The position numbers and the translations under genes are program-made. Positions 12,221 through 24,000 of a stretch of DNA of 64,000 bases are shown piece by piece. This DNA comes from Kitagawia praeruptora (Eukaryota > Streptophyta > Magnoliopsida > Apiales > Apiaceae): the NCBI GenBank assembly GCA_037693485.1, contig CM075353.1, positions 60,320,501 to 60,384,500 of the forward strand, written 5' to 3'. The notes beneath the pieces are model-generated. The model was given only the letters and a program-made list of their open reading frames with translations. It did not search any database and was not told the origin of the DNA. The stretch's first letter is position 1; each line of letters starts with the position of its first letter.

Positions 12221-13620
12221 CTCCATTAAATTGTTTTATCATTTCTCCGGAACAAAGTGATTTTAAGAAAGCGTTTTGAAAATGATATTCATCTAATTAA
12301 ATAAATTTAATTAGGCGAATGAGGTTTATTTAATTAGTAAATGCTTTCAGGAGCATCTATTAATTAAATAAACACTGGTTTATTGGTGATGTTGCCTTTA
12401 GGTTAATTATTGCGAAATTCTTTTTAAAAGCTTTGCACGGGTTTTCGAAAACATACAATACAAAATAGCCCCAACACGCGGCTAAGTTCTAAAACTCAAT
12501 ACATGCCCTACCCTCTGAGCCTTTCTTATTCCGATACATAAATATATACCTCATAACATATAGTCCACTTCCATAGTACGAAAAGTTTATAGATATATAT
12601 ATATACCGTATAAATCAAGATATAGAGCCATAAAAATATCACTGCCCATCAACAGTATTATAAGCCATGGGGTTTCGGTTATTGAGCAGGATTTAATATA
12701 GTTGGCAAAGCAAGGAATACAATGATTTGGGAGAAGGAGTACAAGGTTGGAAAAACTCGCGGTTATGGATTGAAAACTTATTTAACACATTTCATATATT
12801 TAAAATAAATATACTCTGAACAACAGAGTATGCATAGTAAACTTGCCTATGGTCCTTAGCAGAAAATAGAAACCGCGAACAAATCCTTCGCACCTCGTCC
12901 AAGTAATTCCATGGACCTTACCTGGCGTCTCGATCTTCCTTTTTGGATGCACGTCGCTCCAATTTGATTTCACCCTAATGGTATTGAAATGGTTACGAGT
13001 ACGTGTCAGTCATACCTCGTATATCGAGTAGACACAACTCGGGATTATCACTAAATAACATAAAGTCAAACTATAGGTGTCCTCCCTATAGTTGACTATT
13101 CTAATACCACTTAATGCACATAAGACATTTAGTAATAGAAAACAACACGGGAAGAGTCCCCTTACATAAAGTGAACATTTCCTAGTACCAACATATCATA
13201 ACCCTATACCACCATTTATAGTCAACTTCACTTAACCTATACATTTATAATACCATTGACCCTCTACGACAAAACTTGATTAATAGCTAATCCTCAAAAC
13301 ACAATTAATCCTCGAAACACATAAATCCTTGAATTAAATCACTTAGCACATAAATCCTCGAGACAACAATTACCCTCGAATTAATTCACTTAACACATAT
13401 ACACATAAACAGTTAACACCCAAATCATACCTTTAAACCCTTGAAATCAAATAAGTTAAATAAATTAAAATGCAGGGGATTTTTAGAAAATTTCGGCATG
13501 TAGTATTCGTTTATCGGACTATGGGCACAGCCCCTCCATGCCAATCAAAACATTTAAACCCTGTTTTAAATAAAAAAAAAGCTTCCTCAACTTGCAGCAA
13601 AGTAAACAAGTAAGAAAAGT

Positions 13621-13740
13621 ACCCGCCCAGACATGCGGCAACTAGCACATAAGGAAAAGTACCCGCCCAGACTTGCGGCAACTAGCACATAAGGAAAAGT
13701 ACCCGCCCAGACTTGCGGCAACTAGCACATAAGGAAAAGT
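13621..13740. repeat. Three tandem copies of a 40-bp unit
   Basis: The unit (starts ACCCGCCCAGAC, ends AAGGAAAAGT) is repeated at 13621-13660, 13661-13700 and 13701-13740 with a single A/T difference in the first copy. K1 inserted exactly at the end of the array: its TSD AAAAGTAAACTA begins with the last bases of the third unit. Confidence 0.95.
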
Positions 13741-13746
13741 AAACTA

Positions 13747-16170
13747 TCGAAATAAAAGATGAGAGTCGTCTTATTTTCTCTCTAACTTCTCTCCTCTCTC
13801 TCTCTCTAAATTCAAATCACTTTCTTCATCAGTTCAAATTAACCTCCCGAATCCCTTTCTTCATCTTTCCTCCTAACTCAAACACTAAATTTCTTTTCTG
13901 TTTTCATGACCCGTAAAAGGGTTTCTTTCATGGAAGCCTCCACAACGGCGGCTGATGTCACCGATAGTGTGAAGCTAACCCAGAAGGGGTTAGATCCGGC
14001 AACGAGCCCGAAAAGGGTTTCCTTTGCAGTTGATTTGGTATCGATTATACCATCTGTTGGCCCCTGTTCCAGGAAGGTTTTGGGAACTGAGGCAGATGCG
14101 AGTCCTAGAGTGGCTTTGTCTAGTGGTGACACGAAGGGGAACATAGGTGGGAACACATGCGTTGCTGAGGGACCTAGATCTGGGATTGCTATGCACACTC
14201 GTAGTCTGGTCAAGCACCAAGTAATTGATGGTAAGTTTTTCTCCCAAAAGGACAATGTTAGATCTATTGATTTAGGTGTAGATTCTCTTGTTGAGCTTCC
14301 TGATTCCTTGAATTCTAGATCTGTTAAGGACTGGGAAAATGTGGGGGAGGGTTCCTCGGGCTTTTCTTTGAGCCCTGGTAGGGATCTGGCTGGTAGCTCC
14401 ATTAAGGGGTTGGGGATGGGTTATAATCAGAGCGAGGGTTTTCTGGCTGGCTCTCAAGAGTTCCATGAAAATGTAAATGATAATGTTTACGAGGTTGGTG
14501 TGCTGAAAGAAAACAGCACCAAAGATGTTACTGAGGTTTCTGCAAAGGAGGAGGCTCTTGGCTGTTTGGGTTCTATTATTCCGGGGAATCTTAGTTATGT
14601 AAATGACATAGATTCTGGAGATGAGGAAGTCATTTCAGGTATGGTGACGTCACTTGTCCAAAGAATAGTGAATGTTGTCTATTGGGACAGGAATCCTAAG
14701 AGCAATGAGCCAAATGATGACTCTGATCAGGGGAATCTGATCATGGACTTGAACCTTACTGCCCACAAAGCTGCGGTTTCTCTAAAATCTAGCGCTCATT
14801 TGCCTTATGGTGCTATGAATGAGATTAAGGATAGGAACTCTCCTGCCTCGATTGGTCCTGTTTGTAAAGGTGTTGGAAGCTCTGAGGTACAAGACTCTGA
14901 TTGGGATAAGGTGGCTGCTAATCAGTTTTTAATAAAGGCTAGGAACTATTTAAAAGTTCTGCAGATGTTTGTTGAATTTATGGGGTATGAGGTCCCAGTG
15001 CTGAGCACTAATGGGGAATCTTTGGTTAAGTCTTCGGGTAAATTTATGGTGGACCTATTTGAGTTTGCCCAGGATGAGGAACTTTGGGAGACTTTTAATT
15101 GTATTGTCCAGTTGCAAGATTTTACGGTCAAAAAGGGGATTGAGATACCAGCTGATGGCATTCCTTTGGATGTGTTTTTTCATGACAATGGGGACCCTAG
15201 GGAAAGATTGGAAGCTAAACTGGAACATCGGGTGAAAGCTGATGACATGTCCGCAAAGCCAGACAAGAACAGGCTTCCTTAGAAGGATGACTTTGTATCC
15301 GCTGAGAAGCCGATGCCTGTGTGCTTAGTTGATGGTTCTTCAGGGTTGGGTGTCCCTGGAAATGGCCAGGGTGCCTCTGCGATAAAGGAGATTTTGTTAA
15401 AGGAAATTGAGCATGAGGTTGATGAGGCTTTTGTTTTTCTGAAGGGGAAGGTCATACACGGTGACACCTCTGCTATGGTGATTGACAGCACTGGGTCTGA
15501 TGTTGGGAATGGGGATGACATCCCATGGGAGGAATTCCCAAATGTTAGCACCCTTCCCTCTATGGATATCATGGATACTGTTATGCTCAAAGCTGGAACG
15601 GGCAGGGGAGCTCACAACCCTCCTATACATAAGCTGCTGGATAGCCTGGGAGGTATTAGTATGGAGTTTGATGTGGTGCAGGAATGTACTGAGGCTGAGG
15701 GAATGACTTGTGAGGAAGCTCCTATGGAAGTTGATGCTAAGGGTGTCAAGGACAAGATGGGCAGAGACATGGTAGCTACTATTGTTGACCAGGCAGTGGA
15801 GAACCCGAACGTTGATCACGCTAGTGACTGGATGGAGAAGGAGCAGGCTACCTATGATCAAGATATGGGCACGCTTAACAATGATAGGGCCACGAAAGTT
15901 CGGTGGACCAAATCCAAGATCAAGCAGTGGAGAGCAACCCGAGGTGGACACTCATACAGGACTTAAAAATGGCTGCTTAATCCTCTTTTACTTTCTCTCT
16001 TTTGTTGTGTTGATTGCCAAATGACTTTATGATGGTTGGCTTTGTTTTAGCTGTTTGTTGACTCTGCGGGGTATGCCCTGTTTGAACTTTTGTTGTTTCG
16101 CGGGGTATGCCCCTAGACGTGTTTTTGTTTGTTCCTTTTGGTATAAAAAATTTTAATTAGCAAAAAAAAA
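13747..16170 (+). mobile_element. K1: class 1 K element (LINE-dependent, coding)
   Basis: The core 5' motif ATGAGAGTCGTC is at 13759, followed by a CT-rich leader; 12 filler bases separate the core from the TSD. The 3' end has TTCGCGGGGTATGCCCCTAGA, TTCCTTTTGGTATAAAA, TTTTAATTAGC and poly(A). The 12-bp TSD AAAAGTAAACTA flanks it at 13735-13746 and 16171-16182. A second, partial copy of the hairpin motif (CTGCGGGGTATGCCCTG) lies just upstream near 16065. There is no RT or endonuclease domain, and the element carries a KRVSF-type ORF. It sits in the gypsy LTR. Confidence 0.92.
13906..15966 (+). pseudogene. K1 class 1 protein (KRVSF family), one premature stop
   Basis: The start at 13906 is chosen because MTRKRVSF matches the starts MSRKRVSF (K5) and MSRKRVTF (K11). 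Two KRVSF motifs lie in the first ~45 residues. Next come an ARTRS-like stretch (MHTRSLVKHQVIDGKFFS), an acidic segment NDIDSGDEEV...LVQRIV, a helical module (ARNYLKVLQMFVEFMGYEVP), a second module (ELWETFNCIVQLQDF...KKGIEIPADGIPLD) and a basic tail KVRWTKSKIKQWRATRGG. A TAG at 15280-15282 interrupts it and the same frame continues to 15966. The full frame is about 686 codons. Function is unknown; RVxF-type motifs suggest phosphatase binding (inference). Confidence 0.85.
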
Positions 16171-16861
16171 AAAAGTAAACTAAGTTTATCCACATTTAAG
16201 CCAACACCACGTAGTTGGCACTTATACTTTCAACCTATACTATAACTTGATTCATACCATCTAGCACATAGACATTTACAAGTTATCCAACTCTTATGAC
16301 TACATCATATGGCGATAACAATTAGCACTTAGCACTTAGCACTTAGCAATTAACAATTTCAATTGGAAACTAACAATTAGCAATTAGCACTTAACAGTTA
16401 CTTGACAACTAACCCGAATATATTATCCGACAATTCATAATTACCCACTAACGACCACAACTAATCCCAACCGTTACACTTAGCAATTAACAATTAACAC
16501 ATAAACTCGCAATCAATACCACTAATTGCAATTAACAAATATATACTCTCCGAATTAAATCTCCGAATTTAATCTAACTACTAAAATTAACACATTAACT
16601 CACAAATTAAATTTAATAATTAAACTACCACAATTAAGCTATATACTCACAATTTAACTAATTAAATCACAACCATTTTCTCCAAATTCAATATACACTA
16701 ATTATCAAAATTAACACATACATCTCATAATTTACAACTAACTAAATTAAAACAATTAAATAATTTAAAATACGGAAATTAAATAGGTAGACACGAAATT
16801 ATACCATTTCGATTTCCGCTTCGATTCGTCGGAAAAAATCAATTTTTCCCCAAAATCTCTC

Positions 16862-16868
<7 letters not shown>

Positions 16869-16951
<83 letters not shown>
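16869..16951. repeat. (TC)n microsatellite
   Basis: About 80 bp of uninterrupted TC dinucleotides. It lies in the gypsy LTR next to a CT-rich, relatively GC-rich stretch (16952-17180). Confidence 0.97.
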
Positions 16952-16957
<6 letters not shown>

Positions 16958-17927
16958 TGTTCTCGACCCCCACAGCAGCTGCCTCCTTTCCTTCCGTCGC
17001 CACCCACGACCTCGCCGGAAAACTCCCACCGCCGCCGCCCGCAGCAGCCCCGGCCTCCTCTTCCTTCACCACGCGCACGAGCGCGACTGTTTCCCCCCTT
17101 CCCCGCTGCCTTCTCTTCTAATCTCATCCATTTCTCTCCCCCATCTCTCTTTCTCTTCCCCCTACTGTTTTTCTCTCCCCCTCCCCCGATGGTTTATGCG
17201 GCTATGTCCGTATGTATGTATTTGTGCGTGTATCTATGTGTGCTGTGTATGTTTTTGTGTGTTAACCCTAATGGGCTCAAGCCCAATAACTTTCAAAAGC
17301 AATACAATTAAATACTACACACCTTGAAATAATATTTGGAGTAAATAAATCTAATTTGTAAAAATAAAGTTTCTAGCATAATTAAATACTAGAATATTTT
17401 TAAAGACTTTTGGAGAAAGAATTAGAATTAAATCTAAATTTTCTAAATTGATATGCGTTTTACAAATATTAATAATTTATAAAAAAAATTCATAAAAAAA
17501 TAATAATTGTGATTCATAAATCACAATTTACAGGGCTTTATAAAAATACTACAAACACTACTGTTTTAGTAAAATCTCAAATTCTTGACTTTATATAATA
17601 ATCAAGTAATTTCTGCAAATCCCCAAATAATTAAAATAATCATTTTCTAAGGATTTTAAAATCTCTAAATTATTCAATAATTTAAAATAAAATCTTTACT
17701 GAATAATTTCACATTCCAAAATTAAATCTTTGCACAAATAAACTATTGACTCTAGGTATCTACTCAGTCAATAAAATTTTAAATAGGAGCACCAGGCTCC
17801 ACTTAACCGAAAATAATTAAATAATTGAATAATAAAATAAAAAAAATTCCTCCTCATTTTAGGAAAACAATATTATTATTATTGAAATAATAATATAATC
17901 ATTTCTTGAAAAATCCGGGTTATTACA

Positions 17928-18567
17928 ACACCCATGGCCACTGCCACTAAATTGGATGAAGATGCTAAAGGCAAGAAGGTAGATATCTCAGTCTACAGAG
18001 GCATGGTTGGTTCTCTACTCTATCTCACTGCAAGTAGGCCAGACATCATGTTTGCTACATGCTTGTGTGCAAGGTTTCAATCAAATCTGAAAGAATCACA
18101 TTTGGTTGCTATAAAAAGGATCTTTAGATATCTGAAGGGCACTCCAAACTTGGGACTATGGTATCCTAAGGACACAGGGTTCAATCTGGTTGGTTATTCT
18201 GATGCTGATTATGCTGGATGCAGAGTGGATAGAAAAAGCACCTCAGGTAGCTGCCAGTTTCTTGGACAAAGGTTAGTCTCTTGGTATAGCAAGAAACAAC
18301 AATCTGTGTCAACTTCTACAACTGAGGCTGAATACATAGCTGCTGGAAGTTGCTGTGCTCAAGTGCTTTGGATTAGAAATCAACTTAGAGATTATGGACT
18401 TGTGTTGGAAAGAATCCCAATCATGTGTGACAACACAAGTGCAATCTCTATAGTTGCCAATCCTGTCAATCATTCTAGAACAAAGCACATTGACATCAGA
18501 TATCATTTCATTAGAGAACATGCAACTAATGGAACCATTGAGTTGCATTATGTCTCTATAGATAAAC
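17928..18567 (+). pseudogene. Copia element 2 (SIRE-like): end of RT and RNase H
   Basis: The frame reads VYRGMVGSLLYLTASRPDI, then RNase H with its acidic residues visible in GYSDADYAGC, STTEAEYIAAGSCCAQ and MCDNTSAISIV, and KHIDIRYHFIREH near the end. This sequence style belongs to the SIRE/Maximus group of plant copia elements (family knowledge). Upstream it is cut by the gypsy LTR at 17927. Downstream it is cut by a LINE tail at about 18568. A short native piece (IGMLNSSDSG then stop) resumes at 18787. Confidence 0.85.
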
Positions 18568-18786
18568 TTAAGGGTTGGGTTCGGCAAGACCCGACCATCC
18601 TCTTATTTATCATGTAAAAGAATAGGCTAGGTACATCTGTAACGTTGAGTAGGATTTACCTCCTTATTCTTGTATCATGTTGATTAGTTGTTTTAGCATG
18701 GATGTTGTCTCGCGGGGTATGCCCCTAGATATGTATTATCTGTTCCCTTTGGTATAAATTCTTTTAACTAGCAAAAAAAAAAAAAA
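18568..18786 (+). mobile_element. 3' tail of an L1-type LINE inserted in copia element 2
   Basis: The insert holds the last residues of LINE ORF2 (GWVRQDPTILLFIM, stop near 18617), the 3' UTR with TCGCGGGGTATGCCCCTAG, and a TTTTAACTAGC-poly(A) end at 18773-18786. It is nearly identical to the 3' UTR of the fragment at 11264-12220. I could not find a clean TSD. Part of the copia frame is missing around it, so insertion may have deleted target DNA. Confidence 0.85.
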
Positions 18787-18825
18787 GATTGGAATGCTGA
18801 ATTCTTCAGATTCTGGCTAAGTGAA

Positions 18826-19517
18826 TATATCATCTAGATTGTTGCAACAGTAAACACTTAATTTATCTAAATTTTCAATATTTTTGGAGTAAGTGTTGGC
18901 TGAAATATGATTCATAAATATTTCAAATCTGCTGCATATGTTGGAAAATCATATTTTTGCTAACTTGAAATTTCTATGAAATTTTGAGAAAATCACTATT
19001 TAATTTGCTAGAATATTCTTCAATGAATATGGATGGTCAATTTTAAAAGATAGTGAAAATCAATTTTATGAGTGATGGGTATAGTTCGATAAGTCAAACT
19101 TCTCGAATGATTCACTATTCGACATCTCTAACAAGTCTCATTAGAGTACTCTTGAGTTCTCGAATAGAGTCTTTTAGAGTTCTCGAATAGAGGTTTCCTT
19201 GACTTCTCGAATATAGTGTTTTAGTTCTCGATTGACTGAGTTCTCGAATACTATATTTGAGTTCTCGAATCATTTGAAAAGGCTGAATTCTCGCTGAATT
19301 TTAACCGATTTTGGACTTTTGTCTAAAAGTTCAATTCACTCATAAAAACACATTTTATTTAATTTAGAATTATTTCTGAGTTAGATAACTGCCAGCTGTG
19401 AGTTACTATCTGCTTGAGTTATCGATTAAGCCTTTCTTGACTTCTCGAATAGTTGTTTTCTACTTCTCGAATGCCTGACTTGTCGATACAAAACATACTT
19501 CTAATCGACAATTCAAG
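18826..19517. repeat. Copia 2 spacer with a dispersed TTCTCGAATA repeat
   Basis: Between the end of pol and the extra ORF the sequence is non-coding and AT-rich. It contains about ten copies or near-copies of (G/A)(A/C)TTCTCGAATA between about 19098 and 19490, at irregular spacing, with related ATCGATTA and TTGTCGATA forms. I see no ORF. Confidence 0.7.
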
Positions 19518-19529
19518 TACTTCATACTT

Positions 19530-20962
19530 TTTTTTTTTGCTTTAAAGTTGAATGCATTAAAATAAAAGGAATGTACATAGCGATAGAGAGGATTCAGGAC
19601 AAACCCCTGATCCTAATAAAACAAAATACATGGGCTGTTACAAAAACTAATTGAAGCAATTAACTTGTAATTAACTTGTAGATGTCCAGACTGCCAAGGC
19701 ATTGCATTTGGTTCTTTCCAATTCGAACCACTTAGAGGATTGAAGTCTACCCCTGATCAAATCAATACATTGCATTGCTAGATTGGTAGGGCCTGTTATC
19801 TCATTTCTATGGTATCTGTTATTCCTCTCCCTCCATATATTGTATGCCCCAACCTGAAAAATAAGAACACGGATAGCAGCGTGGATGTCCCCTTCCTTGA
19901 ACCTTGTTAATTCAGTTTGCCACTGAGTCCATGAGGAAGGCAAAGAATTACATTTATCCTTAGTGATTTGATTGAACAAAAATTGAGTGAATGGGCATTC
20001 CAAAAATAGATGTTCGTTTGTCTCTGAATTATTAATGCAGAGGTAACAATAGTCAATTTGAACCGTGCCAATTTGCTTAAGTCTTGACAAGGTGAACAAT
20101 CGAGCATGTTGTATAAGCCAGTGGTGACAAGAGAAACGGGGTACCTTGAGTTTATGCCATACACTAGCAGCCCACTCAGTCAAGGTGCCTCTATGACGTA
20201 TAGAGCTCCATAAACTGGTGATTCGAATCGACTTAGAACTTACCCCATCCCAAAGAATGCTGTCTTTTTTGTTCAGATTGAATGTGGTGTTGAATTGAAA
20301 GTTCTGTCTCCAAACATACATATGATGGTAGTTGGACGTTGGCAAAATCCAACCTTCAGTGGTGAGAATCTCTGAGACTCTAGCGTTTCGATGCATGTTG
20401 CAGTTCGATATTATAGGATCACTTACATCTGTGCATAATGGCATGCCATTGTACCAGGGGTCAAACCATAAGGAAATGGATCTACCATTCCCTATTTCGT
20501 AAGTTATGTGCTGCTTTGCAATTTCTCTATAATCCATGACCTTCCGAAGAATCCACGAGCACTTGCTTGGCTTTTTTGCAATCCAGAATGAAGTACCCCT
20601 AATGATAGTTAACTTGACCCATTTGGCCCACAAGGAAGAAGTGTTCATAGGACTGACAATGGAAATTAGATGTTTTAAAATGAGGCATTTATTCCATTCG
20701 TGCGCATCCTTAATACCCAGACCACCCTCTTCAACTGGGAGAGTGACCTGATCCCATGCAACTTTGGCTTTAGATTTTTGCGCTGAGCTACCATTCCATA
20801 GAAATCTGGATAGAAGCATTTGAACGTGGTTAATGACACCTTTGGGCAAAAGGAAGTGCATACACCAGTAAGAATATATAGCTTGGAGGACAGATTGCAC
20901 TAATTGAAGTCTACCAGCAAGCGATAGATAAATTGCAGTCCATGAATCCACTCGACTAGTTA
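19530..20962 (-). mobile_element. 5'-truncated L1-type LINE of a second family
   Basis: On the minus strand the insert carries ORF2 from the end of the RT domain to the stop, then a 3' UTR and poly(A) (poly-T at 19529-19538 on the plus strand). The TSD TACTTCATACTT is at 19518-19529 and 20963-20974. The 3' UTR differs from L0 and the K elements but also holds a potential hairpin, GGATCAGG-GGTTTGT-CCTGAATCC. It interrupts the spacer of copia element 2. Confidence 0.92.
19671..20951 (-). pseudogene. LINE ORF2 C-terminal half, second family
   Basis: About 426 codons run without interruption: LSLAGRLQLVQSVLQAIYSY (post-RT region), RFLWNG, EEGGLGIKD, SLWFDPWYNG, then the zf-RVT domain (VPRFSCHHWLIQHARL, CYLCIN, NEHLFLECPF) and a C-terminus with IWRERNNRYH. 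The catalytic RT motifs were lost by 5' truncation. The uninterrupted frame suggests a recent insertion. Confidence 0.92.
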
Positions 20963-21094
20963 TACTTCATACTTATACAATTCTATATCTATTCGATTTC
21001 TCAAGCATATACACTCTCTAAACCTCTGAAACCCTAACTGCGAAAAGCCAAATTTCTTCTTCAACCCTCAATTTCTTTCTTCTCCTCCATACAA

Positions 21095-24000
21095 ATGGCA
21101 ACAGTAAAGTTCAACACCAACTTCATTGCCCTAATTAGTGATGTGGAAGCACCCAACGCCAATTTCAAGTGCTTTGTGAAATGGATGGCTGAGTCATACA
21201 TCAAGGATGCACTCTCTGCCAACCCAACTCTATATCTAGATATCCTGGAACAGTTTTGGGGCACTGCTACTGTGGAGGTTGTAGCCCTGGAAAATGCAAT
21301 CACTTCATATATCATCTACTACAAGATTCAGGATCAGGAAATCACTATCACTACTGAAGACATGAATCAAGCACTGGGCCTACAACAAGAGTCATTTAAC
21401 AGACTGGCCACGAATGCAGAGTTAGAGGAATTCTTTGAGTTCATCAACTACTCAGATGGGATCAATCTTGGCAAGCTGAATAGAAAGAATCTGAGAAAGG
21501 AGTGGAGCTATGTGTTTGCAACTCTTCTTCAAGTCTTCACTGCCAGGAAATCAAGCTTTGATCAAATCAGTGCACCTGTGCAGCAAATTGGCTATGCATT
21601 GGCCTATGGAAAGAAGATAGATGTTGGCCAAATCATCCTACAAGAACTATATGGGAGACTTGGTAAGAACACAACCAAGAGAGGTACTGATATTTTCTTC
21701 CCTCGCTTTTTTTTTTTTTTTGCTAATTGAAAAAATATATTAAGAAAAAGAAAGATACATGTCTAGGGGCATACCCCGCGCAAATAAAAGCTAGCGAAAC
21801 AACTGGCTACACTTCAACGAATACACATCTCAATACAAGAAGACTGGTAATGAAATCTAATACAAAAGAGTACTTAGAAATGGATCTTTGGCTGCATTTC
21901 TTTTAAAATCCTTGCACGTGAATAGTTTCTCCCTCACCATACGCTTTATACAACCAGTCAGGTCTACTGCATTCTTTGCTCGGCCATTGTTGTGTACTCG
22001 ATTATTACGTTCAAGCCAAATCCAATAGACAGCAGTCGAAAAATATAGATAGCCAATGAGCTTCTTAAGATTTTCTTCCCTCGCTTCATTCAATCTGTAC
22101 TTAATTTTAAAAATGCTCAATTGATTGAATTGCCTGGGATAGATAAAAATAGAATAGGCTATCCTAAATCCATGACCAAACTCATTTTTGGTAATTTGGA
22201 GACTAGGAATGATGTGGATGTAAGACTTAACATAACTCCCCATATGGAGAGTTTGTTTTGAACTTACCCCCACAACATGCCAACATTTGATGCAAAATCT
22301 CAGTTAGCTAAGCCCAAGCAAGTAGAACAAAATGCTAACCCAGGGCTTGCTAACCAACCCTCTCAACCAAACACTTTACCACACACTGAGCCAACTGCAT
22401 CAACCTCTCAAAAGGGTGATGTTAGTAAAAAGAAGAGAAAGGAAGTAATGTCTACACCCTTGAATATCTTATCTGAAGCAGCATTAGCTGTTGAACTAGG
22501 TCTAGAAAGTGAGGAACCAGAGTCACCCTTACTAAGACCAAAGAAGAAGAAGAAAACTAAGACCACCTCTTCAGTCACACAAATGGCTGAAGTTGTAAGA
22601 TCAGGGGCAAACAACTCACTAGATGTATCCTCTCAACAGGGTGCATCTATAGAATCAAGCATCCTCCCCAATGCACCTTCTTGTATTGAGTCAGCACATG
22701 GGAGTGATAAGGATGGCACTACACTGAGTGGAGAGCACATCACACTTGAAACTCCCTCTATCTCTCAGGGGGAGTTGCCAAAATCTACTCTACAACACAC
22801 TCCTCTTCCAGAATCTAACACTGAAATTTCTTTGGAGCCTGTAATTCAAGAAATTGAAGAGCAAGGCATTGATCACCAAGAATCCTTTTCTCTTGGTGAG
22901 CCAATGGACTCAAGTGACTTAGTACATGACACTTTGCTCACCACCCAGGACCCACATTTAGATGGTGAGGGAATGCATGTTGGGGCATATCCTAATGACA
23001 TCATCACAAACACAGAGGCTTCACTAGTTTTTACTAGAGACTCTGTGCCTGTGTCAACTGCTGGTGTAACTCATCCCACTTCTGTAGAGACACCAGTAGT
23101 AGAGTCAATCCATCCGGTTACAGAAGTTGCATCTGTAACTGAGGAGTCTAGTTTACCTAGCTCTAGCTCTGACTTTATGTCACAATGGCTGAAGCCTGTG
23201 CAACATGACAGTGCTTCAGGATCAGGGTCTGTTCCACACAAATTGACGGTTGAAGCACTTCAAAGCTTAATTGTGGATCAGATTCCTGAGTTTGTAAAAA
23301 TAGCTCAGAACCTTGTCACCTCCAACATCTCTAATCCAGACTATGAGGCCATCCTACTATGCCATAGAGATGATGTGGAGATGCAGAAGGCCAAGATTAT
23401 TGATGATGCTGAGAGAGATGGCAATGTAGATGCCTGGCTGCAAGGAAAGAATGATGTAACTCTCAGTGAAGCACTTCAATATCTTAGAGAGGAATACATC
23501 ACTTCACTGGGCTCCAATGCAAAATCCCTGTCTCCTGGTGAAGTGTATGAAGCTGTCAATGATTCCTACAAGGGTTTCCTCAAGGCTACACACTATCTTG
23601 GCAAGGGAGTCAAAACTGAAGTCAACAGGGTATGTGACAAGACAGCCACTTCAGTAGCAGAAGTAAAGAGGGCCTTTGATGCTAAATTTCCTCAATTAGA
23701 CAGTGTGGTCAAAGATCTCAAACACTGCAACACCACCTGCACCAAGATGGACAATGGCCTAGCCCTCTATACAGATACAGTCAAAGGCCTAGGCACAAGA
23801 TTTCAAAATCTATCTGACCAGACTACAAAGGCCAATGCCATGCTCAGAACACTGTTCAAAAATCAGTATGGGGACAAGTTGGTCACTGAAGTCCCTGTGC
23901 ATGAAATGTCCAAGTCTGAAGTGAAAAGACTGCAAGATCAATCCCTAACTGGTTTCAAGGCCACTGCACTTCTCACCAAGGTTGATTCTCTTGAAAGGGA

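Larger units (their letters stand above)
8967..17927 (-). repeat. Long LTR of a gypsy-like element, with nested insertions
   Basis: On the minus strand the LTR runs from TGTAATAACCCGG at 17927 to GGGGCGTTACA at 8967. The ends form an imperfect inverted repeat, and the primer site follows. Subtracting the LINE fragment (11264-12237) and K1 (13747-16182) leaves roughly 5.5 kb, long for an LTR, so further unrecognised insertions are possible. The right edge abuts copia element 2 inside its RNase H region, so this element inserted into that one. The DNA between nested elements is AT-rich with no supported gene (9000-11260, 12240-13620, 16190-16860, 17320-17920). Confidence 0.6.

Noticed and set aside
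13878..14402. Minus-strand frame opposite the K1 ORF
   Set aside because: Shadow of the class 1 frame; the sense frame has conserved motifs shared with K5, K10 and K11, the antisense one does not.
15397..15951. 184-codon minus-strand frame in K1
   Set aside because: Antisense to the conserved class 1 C-terminus (RWTKSKIKQW).
16952..17311. 119-codon Pro-rich open frame next to the TC microsatellite
   Set aside because: Composition is explained by CT/CCG-rich LTR or leader DNA. It has no homology I recognise, and the second half is simple YLCVYLCV-like repeat translation.
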